Positions 7,513 through 15,408 of a stretch of 34,934 nucleotides of DNA are shown in pieces (the first letter of the stretch is position 1; every line of letters begins with the position of its first letter). The notes under the pieces are model-generated. The model saw only the letters and a list, made by a program, of their open reading frames with translations. It did not search any database and had not been told where the DNA came from. The stretch comes from Saprospiraceae bacterium UBA2329 (lineage in GTDB: Bacteria > Bacteroidota > Bacteroidia > Chitinophagales > Saprospiraceae). The DNA is taken from positions 1-34,934 of the forward strand of contig DDUV01000096.1 in the NCBI GenBank assembly GCA_002344975.1. The letters run 5' to 3'. A program made the translations under genes and the position numbers.

Positions 7513-8290
7513 CGAATTAGTGAAACAGACAGTAATGGGTTTTTGAGGTGCGCGCTAACAACAAATCATAATATCTTTTTTCGACAATTGCTCCGGGAGG
7601 AAAGTAAACCGGGAGGCGATTCTTTTACCGCCACCCGGCCCGGAATAATAGCAACTATCTACTTATCTCCGAATGAAAATCAACATGAAAACCGTAGTTG
7701 GTTCGGGCTTGGAGGCAGCTCCCTGCTATTGCGCAGCGAGCGCCCCGCCCATTCAAACACCCTGTCTTCCGTTGATGCTTCGCCCGCAGAGGGCGTGTGT
7801 GTCGTACTTGCTCAGGGCAAAAGCTCTGCCGCTTTTGATGGCGGCAGAGCGCTCCGAATTGCCCTATGAACTAGTGTTTTTTCTCATAATATGAGGGCTT
7901 CCGTCTTTTTCCAGGATGGAAAATCGGGCAGCCTTGTAAGACCACCCGATTTCGGCAAATTGAGTCTTGAAATAAAAGGACAGATAGACAGAAAAAAACC
8001 AGATTTTCAATGTTGTGCTGCAATCCTTTCGATTACGGGTACAAATTTATACCGCTCCACAGCCCTGCGAAAACAAGAGAGTGTCTTTAGTTTGGGTTCC
8101 TAAAGTTGTATTTTTAACAAAAAGCCATTGTGTTACATTGAAATTAAAATACTGTTATTCAGTTTTTTAATAAAAAAATTACCTTTGCTTTCTACTCTGT
8201 CTAATTGGGGTTTCTAAAACTGAATTTTTTTTATTTTTTTAGGAATTTGATAACAAATAGAAGGGGGAATGGCGCCTCCGGTAGTAGGAA
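7513..8290. other. Non-coding interval with several hairpins
   Basis: No convincing protein gene is seen here; the open frames have no recognisable product and no good start signals. Visible structures: a hairpin at 7609-7638 (CCGGGAGGCG / CGCCACCCGG, one mismatch); a strong hairpin at 7823-7850 (GCTCTGCCGC / GCGGCAGAGC) inside outer arms 7814-7820 / 7859-7865, which on the minus strand is followed by TTTT; and a hairpin at 7921-7952 (AAATCGGG / CCCGATTT). A minus-strand TAAATTTG lies at 8042-8049. With the strong terminator at 7482-7512 this suggests one or more minus-strand non-coding RNAs. The last 200 bases are AT-rich leader for the next gene. Confidence 0.45.
8180..8187 (+). promoter_or_regulatory. 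-7 element upstream of the 501-aa protein gene
   Basis: TACCTTTG is an exact TAnnTTTG match. A T-run (8163-8168) lies about 12 nt upstream, and no proper TTTG is present. Use of this site would give a roughly 95-nt leader before the ATG at 8291. Confidence 0.45.
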
Positions 8291-9796
8291 ATGAAAAACA
8301 AAGAAGACCTTTTTCAACTCATCAAAGCGCTCTCTAAATCGGAGAAACGCTATTTCAGTCTCGATGCCCAAAAGGCCGGTAGAAAGGACAGCAAGTACAT
8401 GGAGTTGTTTCAGGCTATGAACGAGCAGGACGACTACGACGAAGCAAGCCTCCGGGAGCAGTTCGGGGCCAACCTGCCCTCCGACAAAGCTTACCTCTAC
8501 GAAGCCATCCTCCGCAGTATGCGCGACTACCACAGCGCCCGCTCCCTTTCGGCCCGCGTAAAAGAACGCATGCTCGACGCCCGCTTCCTCTATGAGCGCG
8601 GCCTGCCGGAGCAATCGGAGCGCCGCCTTGATGAAGCCGCACAATTGGCCCGTGACCTCGACGACCGGCTTGCTCTGTTGGAACTCAATATCCAACAACG
8701 GCATCTCACCAAGAGCCTGCGCCGCAAAGCCTATCAGGAAGAGCTAAAAAGCCTCATTCAGGAGAAAAACGACCACTTGTCGGCCCTTTCTTTAGAGTTG
8801 AATCACATGGATACCGCCGATGAACTGTTCGTAGAAATTTTGCAAAATTTCCAGCTAAAAAGCGCCTACGACCGTGCCGCCCTTCGATCCCGCATGGCTG
8901 TTTTTGAACAATCGCCGCCCGGCCCGGAACATCCCAAAGCATACTGGCGCTACCTCCTGTGCATGGCCATGTACCACCAGTTATTGGGAGAGTTTGAAGA
9001 GGTGTTTCAGTATTACAGCAAGGTGGTGGATTGGTGGGACGAACGCCCTGCCAACAAAAAAGAGGATTTTTACCTCTACATTATTGATGTGTCCAATTTG
9101 TTGCACGCTTACTCTGTGCGTGAACAATACGAGCGCATCCCCGCCGTGCTGGATCGCTTAGAGCGGGAGGAGCCGGAAAGTCTGCACGCCAAGAGTTTAT
9201 TGTTTCAAAAATCGGCTGTTTACCGGCTCATGTACTTTATCAACATGGGTGTCTCGGAGGGTGTAGATCGTTTTGTAACGGAAATGGAGCGCGGCTTAGA
9301 CAAGTACGAAATCAAAGTAGGAACGCGCAATGCCCTGATTGTCAATGTCTCCATTTTGTTGTTTGTGCAGGGGCGGTTCAAGGCATGTATCAATTGGGCA
9401 CAAAAACTCATTCGCGACAAGTCGGGTGCGCGAGCCGACATTCGCACCGGCGCCTGGATTTTGCAGCTCATGGCGGTTTTGGGCATCGGCGATGTGGATC
9501 AGACAGACCCCGTGTTGCGCGCCACCGCACGCTACCTTGTCAAAATAGGGGCGGATAAGCAAAATAGCTTTGAATACGCCATGCTCAACCACGCCAAAAA
9601 ATTGTCGCAGGCGCTTCCCGCTGAGGAGAAAAAATTGCTCTCGGAATGGCGCGGGTACCTCACCGAGCTTCGCACCGGCGGCGCAGGCAAGGTCTCTATG
9701 GGTTTGGACGAACTCGCCCTTTACTGGGTCAACAGTCGCTTGGAAAAAACGCCCATTATACAGCAAATCAGGCAGCAACGCGCGGGAAAGAAGTAA
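8291..9796 (+). CDS. All-helical TPR-like protein of unknown function
   Basis: The 501-aa protein has no signal peptide or membrane segment, so it is probably cytoplasmic. The N-terminus (about 1-75) has LIKALSKSEKRYFSL and KYMELFQAM, then LPSDKAYLYEAILRSM. The rest is a chain of helix pairs resembling TPR repeats (YHQLLGEFEEVFQYYSKVVD, LLFVQGRFKACINWAQKLI). I do not recognise a named family. The layout of N-terminal segment plus helical repeats, and its length, match the 508-aa protein at 23459-24985; short stretches align by eye (LIYNKRYDAAIDRM against LLFVQGRFKACINWA), suggesting distant homology. ATG at 8291 is the only nearby start that keeps the N-terminal conserved segment. Confidence 0.75.
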   Translation: MKNKEDLFQLIKALSKSEKRYFSLDAQKAGRKDSKYMELFQAMNEQDDYDEASLREQFGANLPSDKAYLYEAILRSMRDYHSARSLSARVKERMLDARFLYERGLPEQSERRLDEAAQLARDLDDRLALLELNIQQRHLTKSLRRKAYQEELKSLIQEKNDHLSALSLELNHMDTADELFVEILQNFQLKSAYDRAALRSRMAVFEQSPPGPEHPKAYWRYLLCMAMYHQLLGEFEEVFQYYSKVVDWWDERPANKKEDFYLYIIDVSNLLHAYSVREQYERIPAVLDRLEREEPESLHAKSLLFQKSAVYRLMYFINMGVSEGVDRFVTEMERGLDKYEIKVGTRNALIVNVSILLFVQGRFKACINWAQKLIRDKSGARADIRTGAWILQLMAVLGIGDVDQTDPVLRATARYLVKIGADKQNSFEYAMLNHAKKLSQALPAEEKKLLSEWRGYLTELRTGGAGKVSMGLDELALYWVNSRLEKTPIIQQIRQQRAGKK

Positions 9797-9922
9797 GACC
9801 TCGCCCGACTTTTAAGTGCCTCCGGAGTTCGCTTTTTCGTAATTTTTTTGTTGGAAATACGTTTGTTGCAAAACAAATGCAATTGATTTTCAGTTATTTG
9901 CGAAAAACAGCCAAAAAACAAC

Positions 9923-9953
9923 TTGCGTAAAATGCTGATTATTCGTACCTTAC
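9923..9953 (+). promoter_or_regulatory. Probable promoter of the LysM protein gene
   Basis: TTG (9923-9925) and TACCTTAC (9946-9953) are spaced by 20 nt and fit a weakened -33/-7 pair. The start codon follows 23 nt downstream. A nearby imperfect palindrome, GTTTGTT-GCAA-AACAAAT (9861-9878), could be an operator. Confidence 0.35.
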
Positions 9954-9976
9954 GCTTTCAAATCAACAATAAAACC

Positions 9977-11743
9977 ATGACACAATTCCTAAAAACTGCT
10001 GCAACGATCGCTTTTTTTGCGCTGACTTCCCTGTCGGCCTTCGCTACCGGCACGCTGTACGTTTACTTCGACGGGGCCTGCATGGACCGCATGGAATACT
10101 CCGACGCCGCCGGTGGGAAATTCATTGCATACCAGATCAACACCTCCACCTCTGAAAAAATCGGCTTGGTGGTCGGCACCGAAAACCCCAATCCGGAGGC
10201 TCTGCTGCCGCCCCAGACCCTGCATTGCGGCAACACCATTTTTGATCAGCGCTTTGTGCAGGCCGTCAATCAGCGCCTCAGTGAAGTGTATATGGTGCGC
10301 CCTTCCGGCGACGGCCGCTATCACATTACCAAAGTGGCTTACGCTACGCATTTCGGCAACTCGCCCGATCTGATGGTCTATCAATCGCCCAAAGCGCAAT
10401 TTTCCTTTCAAACCAATGCCGGCATCATCGGTGAAAACATTTCGCTGAACAAAGCCGTCAACGCCGTGCTCTTTGAAGGCCGCATCGAAAATGCCTGCAC
10501 CGGCGAATATATTTTCAGCGTAACGAGTACTTCTGGCTCAGGTGCTTTCAGCAGCCTCGTCATCGCTCCTGAAATAGGTCTGGTGGAAGAACGCAGCGGT
10601 CCCAATATCGAAGAGGCCATGCGCAATGTACTGCGTTTGGATAAAGTAAACGACCGCCCGGTGTCGGAATACCTGCGCATCGTATGCCGCGGTGAGCGCC
10701 CGGTACCGGTGACGAGCGGATCGCCTGTCGCTTCCAACCAACAACAACTGACGCCCCGCAGCGGCGACACGCCCGTACCCGCCGACAATACCGTGCCGCC
10801 TTCCTACGATCAGCCTTCCACACAGCCAATTGCCGTTCAGCCCGCACCTGCTTCGCCCTGCGCAGAGGCCTCCGGAAATGGCTTCCACGTTGTACAAAAA
10901 GGCGACAACCTCTACCGCATTTCTCAGGCCTACGGCATCAGCGTGGCTCAACTGCGCGAGTGGAACGGCGTGAGCGCTACCAATACCATTTATCCTTGTC
11001 AGAAATTGCGGGTGGCAGCAGGTACTGCTCAACAGGCTGCGCCGCCGAGTTATTCTGCGGAGCAACTCACGCCCAAAACCGTCAAAGTCTTGCCGGCATG
11101 GCAGGCATCTACCGGCACGCACACGGTGCAACCCGGCGAAACCGTCGCGGCCATTGCCATGAAATACGGCTACACGGAGTATCGCTTCCGGCATTTCAAT
11201 GGTTTGAGCGACAACGAGCCGGCCAGAGTGGGTCAGGTGCTCAAAACAACAGACTGTGAAGCGCAAACCATCGGCACTGTAACTCCGCAGCAGCCCAAAC
11301 AATCTGCTTATGAAAACGTGCTGACGCCCCGAACTCCTGCCGTGCCTGCCGAAAATACCGGCGCAGGCAAAATTCGCTCGGTGAGTACCGTCGCCGCTTC
11401 TGCCACGGAAACAGAACTGACCTCCTCCTCCTGGAAAACGGCTGCTTCCACAACGGCTACATACACTCCGCCGGCCAACATGCCCGCGCCCTACGAAACT
11501 TCAGGAGGCCGCCTCAGTTCAGGACTTTCCGCTCGCATGCAAGGCAATGAAACCGCCGTGCCGAGCAGCTACGATGCCAACAGCACGCCCGCCGGAAAAC
11601 GCGCTACGCACCTGGTAGGCAAAGACGAAACCTTGTTCGACATTGCCCGCCGCTACAATACGACGACAGAGAATCTGCGCCGCCTCAACAACCTCCAACC
11701 GGGTGAGGCGATCATTCCGGGGCAGCGTTTGTTTGTGAATTGA
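9977..11743 (+). CDS. Exported protein with three LysM domains
   Basis: 588-aa protein, probably peptidoglycan-binding at the cell envelope. It has a signal peptide (MTQFLKTAATIAFFALTSLS then AFA). A unique region (about 22-250), likely beta-rich, is followed by a Pro/Thr/Ser-rich linker and LysM domains at about 301-346 (HVVQKGDNLYRISQAYGIS), 379-425 (HTVQPGETVAAIAMKYGYT) and 543-588 (HLVGKDETLFDIARRYNTT). The third ends the protein at GQRLFVN. The frame extends 18 codons upstream to a TTG, but the signal peptide sets the start at 9977. No catalytic hydrolase domain is seen, so it is more likely an anchor or scaffold than an enzyme. It is followed by a convergent hairpin. Confidence 0.88.
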   Translation: MTQFLKTAATIAFFALTSLSAFATGTLYVYFDGACMDRMEYSDAAGGKFIAYQINTSTSEKIGLVVGTENPNPEALLPPQTLHCGNTIFDQRFVQAVNQRLSEVYMVRPSGDGRYHITKVAYATHFGNSPDLMVYQSPKAQFSFQTNAGIIGENISLNKAVNAVLFEGRIENACTGEYIFSVTSTSGSGAFSSLVIAPEIGLVEERSGPNIEEAMRNVLRLDKVNDRPVSEYLRIVCRGERPVPVTSGSPVASNQQQLTPRSGDTPVPADNTVPPSYDQPSTQPIAVQPAPASPCAEASGNGFHVVQKGDNLYRISQAYGISVAQLREWNGVSATNTIYPCQKLRVAAGTAQQAAPPSYSAEQLTPKTVKVLPAWQASTGTHTVQPGETVAAIAMKYGYTEYRFRHFNGLSDNEPARVGQVLKTTDCEAQTIGTVTPQQPKQSAYENVLTPRTPAVPAENTGAGKIRSVSTVAASATETELTSSSWKTAASTTATYTPPANMPAPYETSGGRLSSGLSARMQGNETAVPSSYDANSTPAGKRATHLVGKDETLFDIARRYNTTTENLRRLNNLQPGEAIIPGQRLFVN

Positions 11744-11753
11744 GCAGCGCCGC

Positions 11754-11791
11754 GAGGCTCCATTTCGTGTCAATGAGCGAAGTGGAGCCTC
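11754..11791. terminator. Hairpin between convergent genes
   Basis: GAGGCTCCATTTCG (11754-11767) pairs with CGAAGTGGAGCCTC (11778-11791), 14 bp with one G-T pair, across a 10-nt loop. It lies in the 65-bp gap between the convergent LysM and acetyltransferase genes. There is no T-run, so it is a likely but non-canonical bidirectional terminator. Confidence 0.5.
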
Positions 11792-11808
11792 CGGTTTCGC
11801 CGGCAGTG

Positions 11809-12381
11809 CTAAAGGTGCTTGATAACTTTACATGGATTTCCGTAAGCCAGCACGTCGTTTGGAACATCTTTGGTGACGACGCTTCCTGCACCTATTGTTA
11901 CATTGTTTCCTATGGTCACTCCGGGAAATATGACTGAATTCCCTCCTATCCAAACACAATCTCCGATGGTTACAGGTTCTGAGCGCGTCAGGTAATACAC
12001 TTCGGCCTCGTTTTCAACAATTCTTTCGGAAGCACTCAATGGGTGTGTTGCTGTATAGATTTGTACATACGGCGCTATCAGCGCATTTTTTCCTATGGTG
12101 ATTTTGTTGTCGTCCAAAAACATACAGTTGGTGTTGATAAAAGTATGATCGCCAATGAAAATATTGACGCCATAATCGCAGAAAAAGGGCGCCTCAATCC
12201 ATACGCCCAGGCCCTTGCTGCCCAATAGTTCTGTAAGAATATGCTCTCTGTCTTGTAGGTTTTTGGAGTCCAGTAGATTATATGTGTTCAATAGTTTTCT
12301 GGCTCTGTGGTACATTTCCAACAGTTCGGGGTCTCTCGAACGGTAGTATTGACCATTCAACATTTTCTCCTTCTCTGTCAT
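11809..12381 (-). CDS. Sugar O-acetyltransferase, maltose/galactoside type
   Basis: 190-aa enzyme of the hexapeptide-repeat (left-handed beta-helix) family that transfers acetyl from acetyl-CoA to a sugar hydroxyl. The N-terminal helical 'Mac' region is typical (MTEKEKMLNGQYYRSRDPEL, ARKLLNTYN). The conserved core follows: FFCDYGVNIFIGDHTFINTN, then APYVQIYTATHPL with the catalytic-type His, then VWIGGNSVIFPGVTIGNNVT, and the C-terminal NPCKVIK. Length equals the maa/lacA family. It starts 16 bp after the stop of the DUF1349-like lipoprotein gene, so the two are co-transcribed. Base composition is visibly lower in GC than the flanking genes. The exact sugar cannot be told. Confidence 0.9.
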   Translation of the reverse strand: MTEKEKMLNGQYYRSRDPELLEMYHRARKLLNTYNLLDSKNLQDREHILTELLGSKGLGVWIEAPFFCDYGVNIFIGDHTFINTNCMFLDDNKITIGKNALIAPYVQIYTATHPLSASERIVENEAEVYYLTRSEPVTIGDCVWIGGNSVIFPGVTIGNNVTIGAGSVVTKDVPNDVLAYGNPCKVIKHL

Positions 12382-12397
12382 GTGCGAGGATTTTTAC

Positions 12398-13105
12398 TCA
12401 TTCACCTTTTCTCAAATCCTGCACGGTTTTCCTCTCTGAGTGGTAGTATAGAATTTCATGAGTGGCAGATTCTCCAACCGGGCATTGTGCTTCTATCCCA
12501 ACTTTTACAGCATCCGCAGCAGGCATGGAGGTTAATCGTGCCATTTTGTATTCTTTATCATCCAGAGACCAAAGCATGGAGTAATTGTTGTTTTTGCGAA
12601 TCAGTTTGAGCCAAACCTCTTTTTGCCCGCTCATGATGGCGCCGTTGGCATCGTCCGATACCCCTTTTGTTACAACAGTGACGACGCTGGGGCCGGTAGC
12701 ATCCGAGTTTTCAAATGCAAACTTTATCCAATGGAGGCTGTCCATGTAAACCATCAACGACACGGCGTTCCACACCTCTTCAAAATCAGGTCTTACCAAC
12801 GCTTTGACCACAAAATCACCTTCAATCTTTTCGTACAACAATGGAGCTGTTGTGGATATGGCGCCGTCTTCCGGATTGTTGAAAAAGTCGGTGCTTTTAT
12901 CAACGGTAACAGCCAGAATACCTTCTTTGACAGTTGCCGACCGAGGTTGGGACAACCAGTTCAGCCGTTCTAAATAATCATTGGTAAAATTGGTGGGAGG
13001 CACACTTATACTCGTTTCGGAGGAATCCGCCGAAGTGTCTGATTGTCTGGTATTGCAACTCCAAATCAGCAGCGAAGTCAAAAGAATGGTCAATGATTTT
13101 TCCAT
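12398..13105 (-). CDS. DUF1349-like lipoprotein
   Basis: 235-aa protein starting at the ATG at 13105. The first residues form a lipoprotein signal peptide (MEKSLTILLTSLLIWSC, Cys17 as lipidation site). A Ser/Thr-rich linker leads to a concanavalin-like domain with the DUF1349 pattern (DGAISTTAPLLYEKIEGDFV, WNAVSLMVYMDSLHWIKFAF, GIEAQCP). The family is often annotated as 'regulation of enolase' (YcjX/Ree1-like), but here the function is unknown; a sugar-binding surface role fits the neighbouring sugar acetyltransferase. The open frame reaches 13150, but the lipobox decides the start. It lies 41 bp downstream of the 59-aa gene. Confidence 0.75.
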   Translation of the reverse strand: MEKSLTILLTSLLIWSCNTRQSDTSADSSETSISVPPTNFTNDYLERLNWLSQPRSATVKEGILAVTVDKSTDFFNNPEDGAISTTAPLLYEKIEGDFVVKALVRPDFEEVWNAVSLMVYMDSLHWIKFAFENSDATGPSVVTVVTKGVSDDANGAIMSGQKEVWLKLIRKNNNYSMLWSLDDKEYKMARLTSMPAADAVKVGIEAQCPVGESATHEILYYHSERKTVQDLRKGE

Positions 13106-13146
13106 GATAAAGTGGCGGTTATCTGATTGATCAGCAATGATTAGGT

Positions 13147-13326
13147 TCATTTACGCATCTGAGTACGGCGGTGTTCGCCGAGAATCGCCTCCTCGCTGAG
13201 ACCTTTTTGTTCCCAGATTTCATCGGCCAGGTCGGAAGCCTTGTCCATGAAATATTGAGCGAGTAATGTTTTAATCTCTTTCAAGTCTTCGTCATTGATT
13301 TTCGGCAGATGCTCTGATTTTTGCAT
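13147..13326 (-). CDS. Small acidic protein of unknown function (59 aa)
   Basis: This frame encodes a soluble, helical, acidic peptide: MQKSEHLPKINDEDLKEI at the start, then LLAQYFMDKASDLADEIWEQ, and a C-terminal half with GLSEEAILGEHRRTQ. The codon pattern and the amphipathic helices make it look real. I do not recognise a named family; small proteins of this shape can be antitoxin-like, but no toxin partner is present. It sits between the rpsU terminator (13366-13400) and the lipoprotein gene on the same strand, so it may head a three-gene operon with the DUF1349-like and acetyltransferase genes. Confidence 0.65.
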   Translation of the reverse strand: MQKSEHLPKINDEDLKEIKTLLAQYFMDKASDLADEIWEQKGLSEEAILGEHRRTQMRK

Positions 13327-13365
13327 GGAGGCTGAATGTGTTTTCTACAATACTCGAAACAACAA

Positions 13366-13400
13366 AGGCTTGGCGCAATCCTGATAGATGCGCCAAGCCT
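13366..13400 (-). terminator. Rho-independent terminator of rpsU
   Basis: Perfect 12-bp stem AGGCTTGGCGCA (13366-13377) / TGCGCCAAGCCT (13389-13400) with an 11-nt loop. On the minus strand it is followed by the T-rich TTTGTTGTTTC. It starts 33 bp after the rpsU stop codon. Confidence 0.85.
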
Positions 13401-13432
13401 GATAAAAACAAAGTATGATGTAAGCGAACGGA

Positions 13433-13633
13433 TTATCCGATTTCGCCTTCGTCGCGTTTTTTCTGCTGGATATAAACGGCCTTGATGATTTCGTTGCGGC
13501 GCTTCACAGAAGGCTTCACGAATTCACGGCGACGGCGCAGTTCGCGCAGAACACCTGCATTTTGAAATTTTCTTTTCAGTTTCTTCAGCGCCTGATCAAT
13601 GTTGTCACCGCTTTTTACATCAACAATAAGCAT
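13433..13633 (-). CDS. rpsU: 30S ribosomal protein bS21
   Basis: Small-subunit protein that sits near the 3' end of 16S rRNA on the platform. The 66-aa product shows the family pattern: a short N-terminal strand (MLIVDVKSGDNIDQALKKLK), the motif RKFQNAGVLRELRRRREFVK, and a basic helical tail (KRRNEIIKAVYIQQKKRDEG). It is a single-gene transcript with its own strong promoter (TACCTTTG), an SD sequence unusual for this genome, and a terminator. In Bacteroidota bS21 is known to take part in hiding the anti-SD of 16S rRNA, so an SD on its own mRNA would allow autoregulation; applying that here is inference. Confidence 0.97.
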   Translation of the reverse strand: MLIVDVKSGDNIDQALKKLKRKFQNAGVLRELRRRREFVKPSVKRRNEIIKAVYIQQKKRDEGEIG

Positions 13634-13640
13634 AAAGTTT

Positions 13641-13648
13641 CTCCTTTT
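13641..13648 (-). promoter_or_regulatory. Strong Shine-Dalgarno sequence of rpsU
   Basis: The minus strand reads AAAAGGAG, 7 nt before the ATG, with long complementarity to the 3' end of 16S rRNA. Other starts inspected here (eno, sucD, groEL, carA, the LysM protein gene) have A-rich or neutral leaders without GGAG. Confidence 0.8.
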
Positions 13649-13661
13649 TTGTTTCGGACTG

Positions 13662-13692
13662 CAAAGGTAAAGCGTCAGATCAAATTTCCAAC
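13662..13692 (-). promoter_or_regulatory. Promoter of rpsU
   Basis: On the minus strand GTTG (13689-13692) is followed after 19 nt by TACCTTTG (13662-13669), an excellent match to the Bacteroidota housekeeping promoter. The predicted leader is about 22-25 nt and contains the SD. Confidence 0.75.
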
Positions 13693-13722
13693 GCCTTACC
13701 GTTTATTTTTTGATATTTTTTC

Positions 13723-15348
13723 TCAGCCGTAGTCTTCCATGCCGTGATCGTGGCCGCTGGCGGCTTCTTTCTTCGGCTTTTCGTGGATGACGACCTCCGT
13801 GGTGAGCACCATGCCTGCAATAGAGGACGCGTTTTCGAGGGCTACGCGCACTACCTTGGCGGGGTCCACTACGCCGGCAGCCTTGAGGTCTTCATACACA
13901 TCGGTGAGCGCATTGAACCCGAAAGCACCCTGGCCTTCGCGTACTTTATGCACCACCACAGAGCCTTCCATGCCGGCATTGGTAACGATGATGCGCAGCG
14001 GATACTCAATGGCTTTGCGAATGATCTCGATGCCTGTGGTTTCGTCCTCGTTGAGACCTTTGAGATCGTTGAGGGCTTCACCTGCGCGAATGAGGGCTAC
14101 GCCGCCGCCGGTGACGATGCCTTCTTCGAGGGCAGCGCGGGTGGCATGCAGCGCGTCGTCCACGCGGTCTTTTTTCTCCTTCATTTCGGTTTCGGTAGCA
14201 GCGCCGACATGCAGCACGGCCACGCCGCCGGAGAGTTTGGCCAAGCGTTCCTGCAATTTTTCCTTGTCGTAGGACGAAGTGGTGCTTTCAATTTGCTGTT
14301 TGATCTGCTTGATGCGGGCTTTCACCATTTCGGGATCGCCGCTGCCGTTCACGATGGTGGTGTTGTCTTTGTCCACGATGATTTTTTCAGCGCTGCCGAG
14401 GTGCTCCAACTCTGTATTTTCGAGTTTGTAACCTTTTTCTTCGCTGATGACGGTGGCGCCGGTGAGGGCTGCGATGTCTTCGAGCATGGCTTTGCGGCGA
14501 TCTCCGAAGCCCGGGGCTTTAACGGCCACAATGCGGAGCGAACCGCGCAAACGGTTGACTACCAATACGCCCAGCGGCTGACTGTCCACGTCTTCGGCGA
14601 TGACCAACAAGGCCCGGCCGGTAGAGGCTGCTTTTTCCAAAATGGGCAGGAACTCGCGGATGTTGGAAATTTTGCCCTCGGTGAGCAAAATGAGCGGGCT
14701 GTCGTACTCGGTGATGAGGCGCTCGGTATTGGTAATAAAATATGGAGAGAGGTAGCCGCGGTCGAACTGCATCCCGCTCACTTCTTCCACATACGTTTCC
14801 ATGCCTTTGGCCTCCTCTACGGTGATGACGCCGTCTTTGGTCACGCGCTGCATGGCGTCGGCAATCATGTCGCCGATGCTGCGGTCGTTGTTGGCCGAGA
14901 TGGTGGCTACCTGCCGGATGCGGTCGAAGTCGTGGCTGATGTCTTCCGACTGCGATTTGATGTGTGCCACGAGGGCTTTGACGGCTTTATCCATGCCGCG
15001 CTTGAGGTCCATCGGATTGGCGCCGGCGGTCACGTTTTTGAGGCCGTGTTCTACCATGTATTGAGCCAGTACGGTGGCTGTGGTGGTGCCGTCGCCGGCA
15101 AGGTCGGAAGTTTTGGAAGCCACTTCGCGGATGATCTGCGCGCCGAGGTTTTCCACCGGGTCTTGCAGTTGGATATCCTTGGCTACGGTGACGCCGTCTT
15201 TGGTGACGTGCGGCGATCCGAAGCTTTTTTGGAGGATGACGTTGCGGCCTTTCGGTCCCAGGGTGATTTTGACGGCGTTTGCCAATTTGTCAATACCCGC
15301 CTTGAGTTGTTCGCGGGCGCCGAGGTCGAAATGGATTTCTTTTGCCAT
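13723..15348 (-). CDS. groEL: Chaperonin GroEL (Hsp60)
   Basis: ATP-driven folding chamber subunit, 541 aa, full length. Seen: the N-terminal MAKEIHFDLGAREQLKAGID, the ATP-binding TLGPKGRNVILQKSFG and AGDGTTTATVLAQ, the DPVENLGAQ segment, the apical-domain VEEVSGMQFDRGYLSPYFIT, ALLVIAEDVDSQPL and VAVKAPGFGDRRKAMLEDI, and the C-terminal equatorial EEGIVTGGGVALIRA. The tail ends GHDHGMEDYG rather than in a GGM repeat. groES is absent on both sides: the upstream neighbour is smpB and the downstream one rpsU. A sigma-54-type promoter precedes the gene (15392-15408). It could be the only groEL, with groES elsewhere, or a second copy. Confidence 0.97.
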   Translation of the reverse strand: MAKEIHFDLGAREQLKAGIDKLANAVKITLGPKGRNVILQKSFGSPHVTKDGVTVAKDIQLQDPVENLGAQIIREVASKTSDLAGDGTTTATVLAQYMVEHGLKNVTAGANPMDLKRGMDKAVKALVAHIKSQSEDISHDFDRIRQVATISANNDRSIGDMIADAMQRVTKDGVITVEEAKGMETYVEEVSGMQFDRGYLSPYFITNTERLITEYDSPLILLTEGKISNIREFLPILEKAASTGRALLVIAEDVDSQPLGVLVVNRLRGSLRIVAVKAPGFGDRRKAMLEDIAALTGATVISEEKGYKLENTELEHLGSAEKIIVDKDNTTIVNGSGDPEMVKARIKQIKQQIESTTSSYDKEKLQERLAKLSGGVAVLHVGAATETEMKEKKDRVDDALHATRAALEEGIVTGGGVALIRAGEALNDLKGLNEDETTGIEIIRKAIEYPLRIIVTNAGMEGSVVVHKVREGQGAFGFNALTDVYEDLKAAGVVDPAKVVRVALENASSIAGMVLTTEVVIHEKPKKEAASGHDHGMEDYG

Positions 15349-15391
15349 AATATGCAGATGAATGGTTGGTTAAACGAATCGCTCTCCAACG

Positions 15392-15408
15392 GGCAATCTG
15401 CGTGCCAA
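15392..15408 (-). promoter_or_regulatory. Sigma-54-type -24/-12 promoter before groEL
   Basis: The minus strand reads TTGGCACGCAGATTGCC. This has TGGCAC, a 5-nt spacer and TTGC, matching the sigma-54 consensus TGGCAC-N5-TTGC at every defined base. It points towards groEL and would give a leader of about 30 nt. No TAnnTTTG element is seen between smpB and groEL in this orientation. An enhancer-binding protein gene is not in the window. Confidence 0.6.

Noticed and set aside
7591..7640. Possible RNase P RNA (GAGGAAAGT-like string followed by GC hairpin)
   Set aside because: Only the short GAGGAAAG string fits; the other conserved blocks (such as ACAGAA and the 3' partner of P1) are absent nearby.
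7543..7894. Overlapping plus-strand frames (108 and 73 codons) in the non-coding interval
   Set aside because: No promoter or conserved-looking composition, both cross strong hairpins, and neither resembles a known family; left as non-coding.
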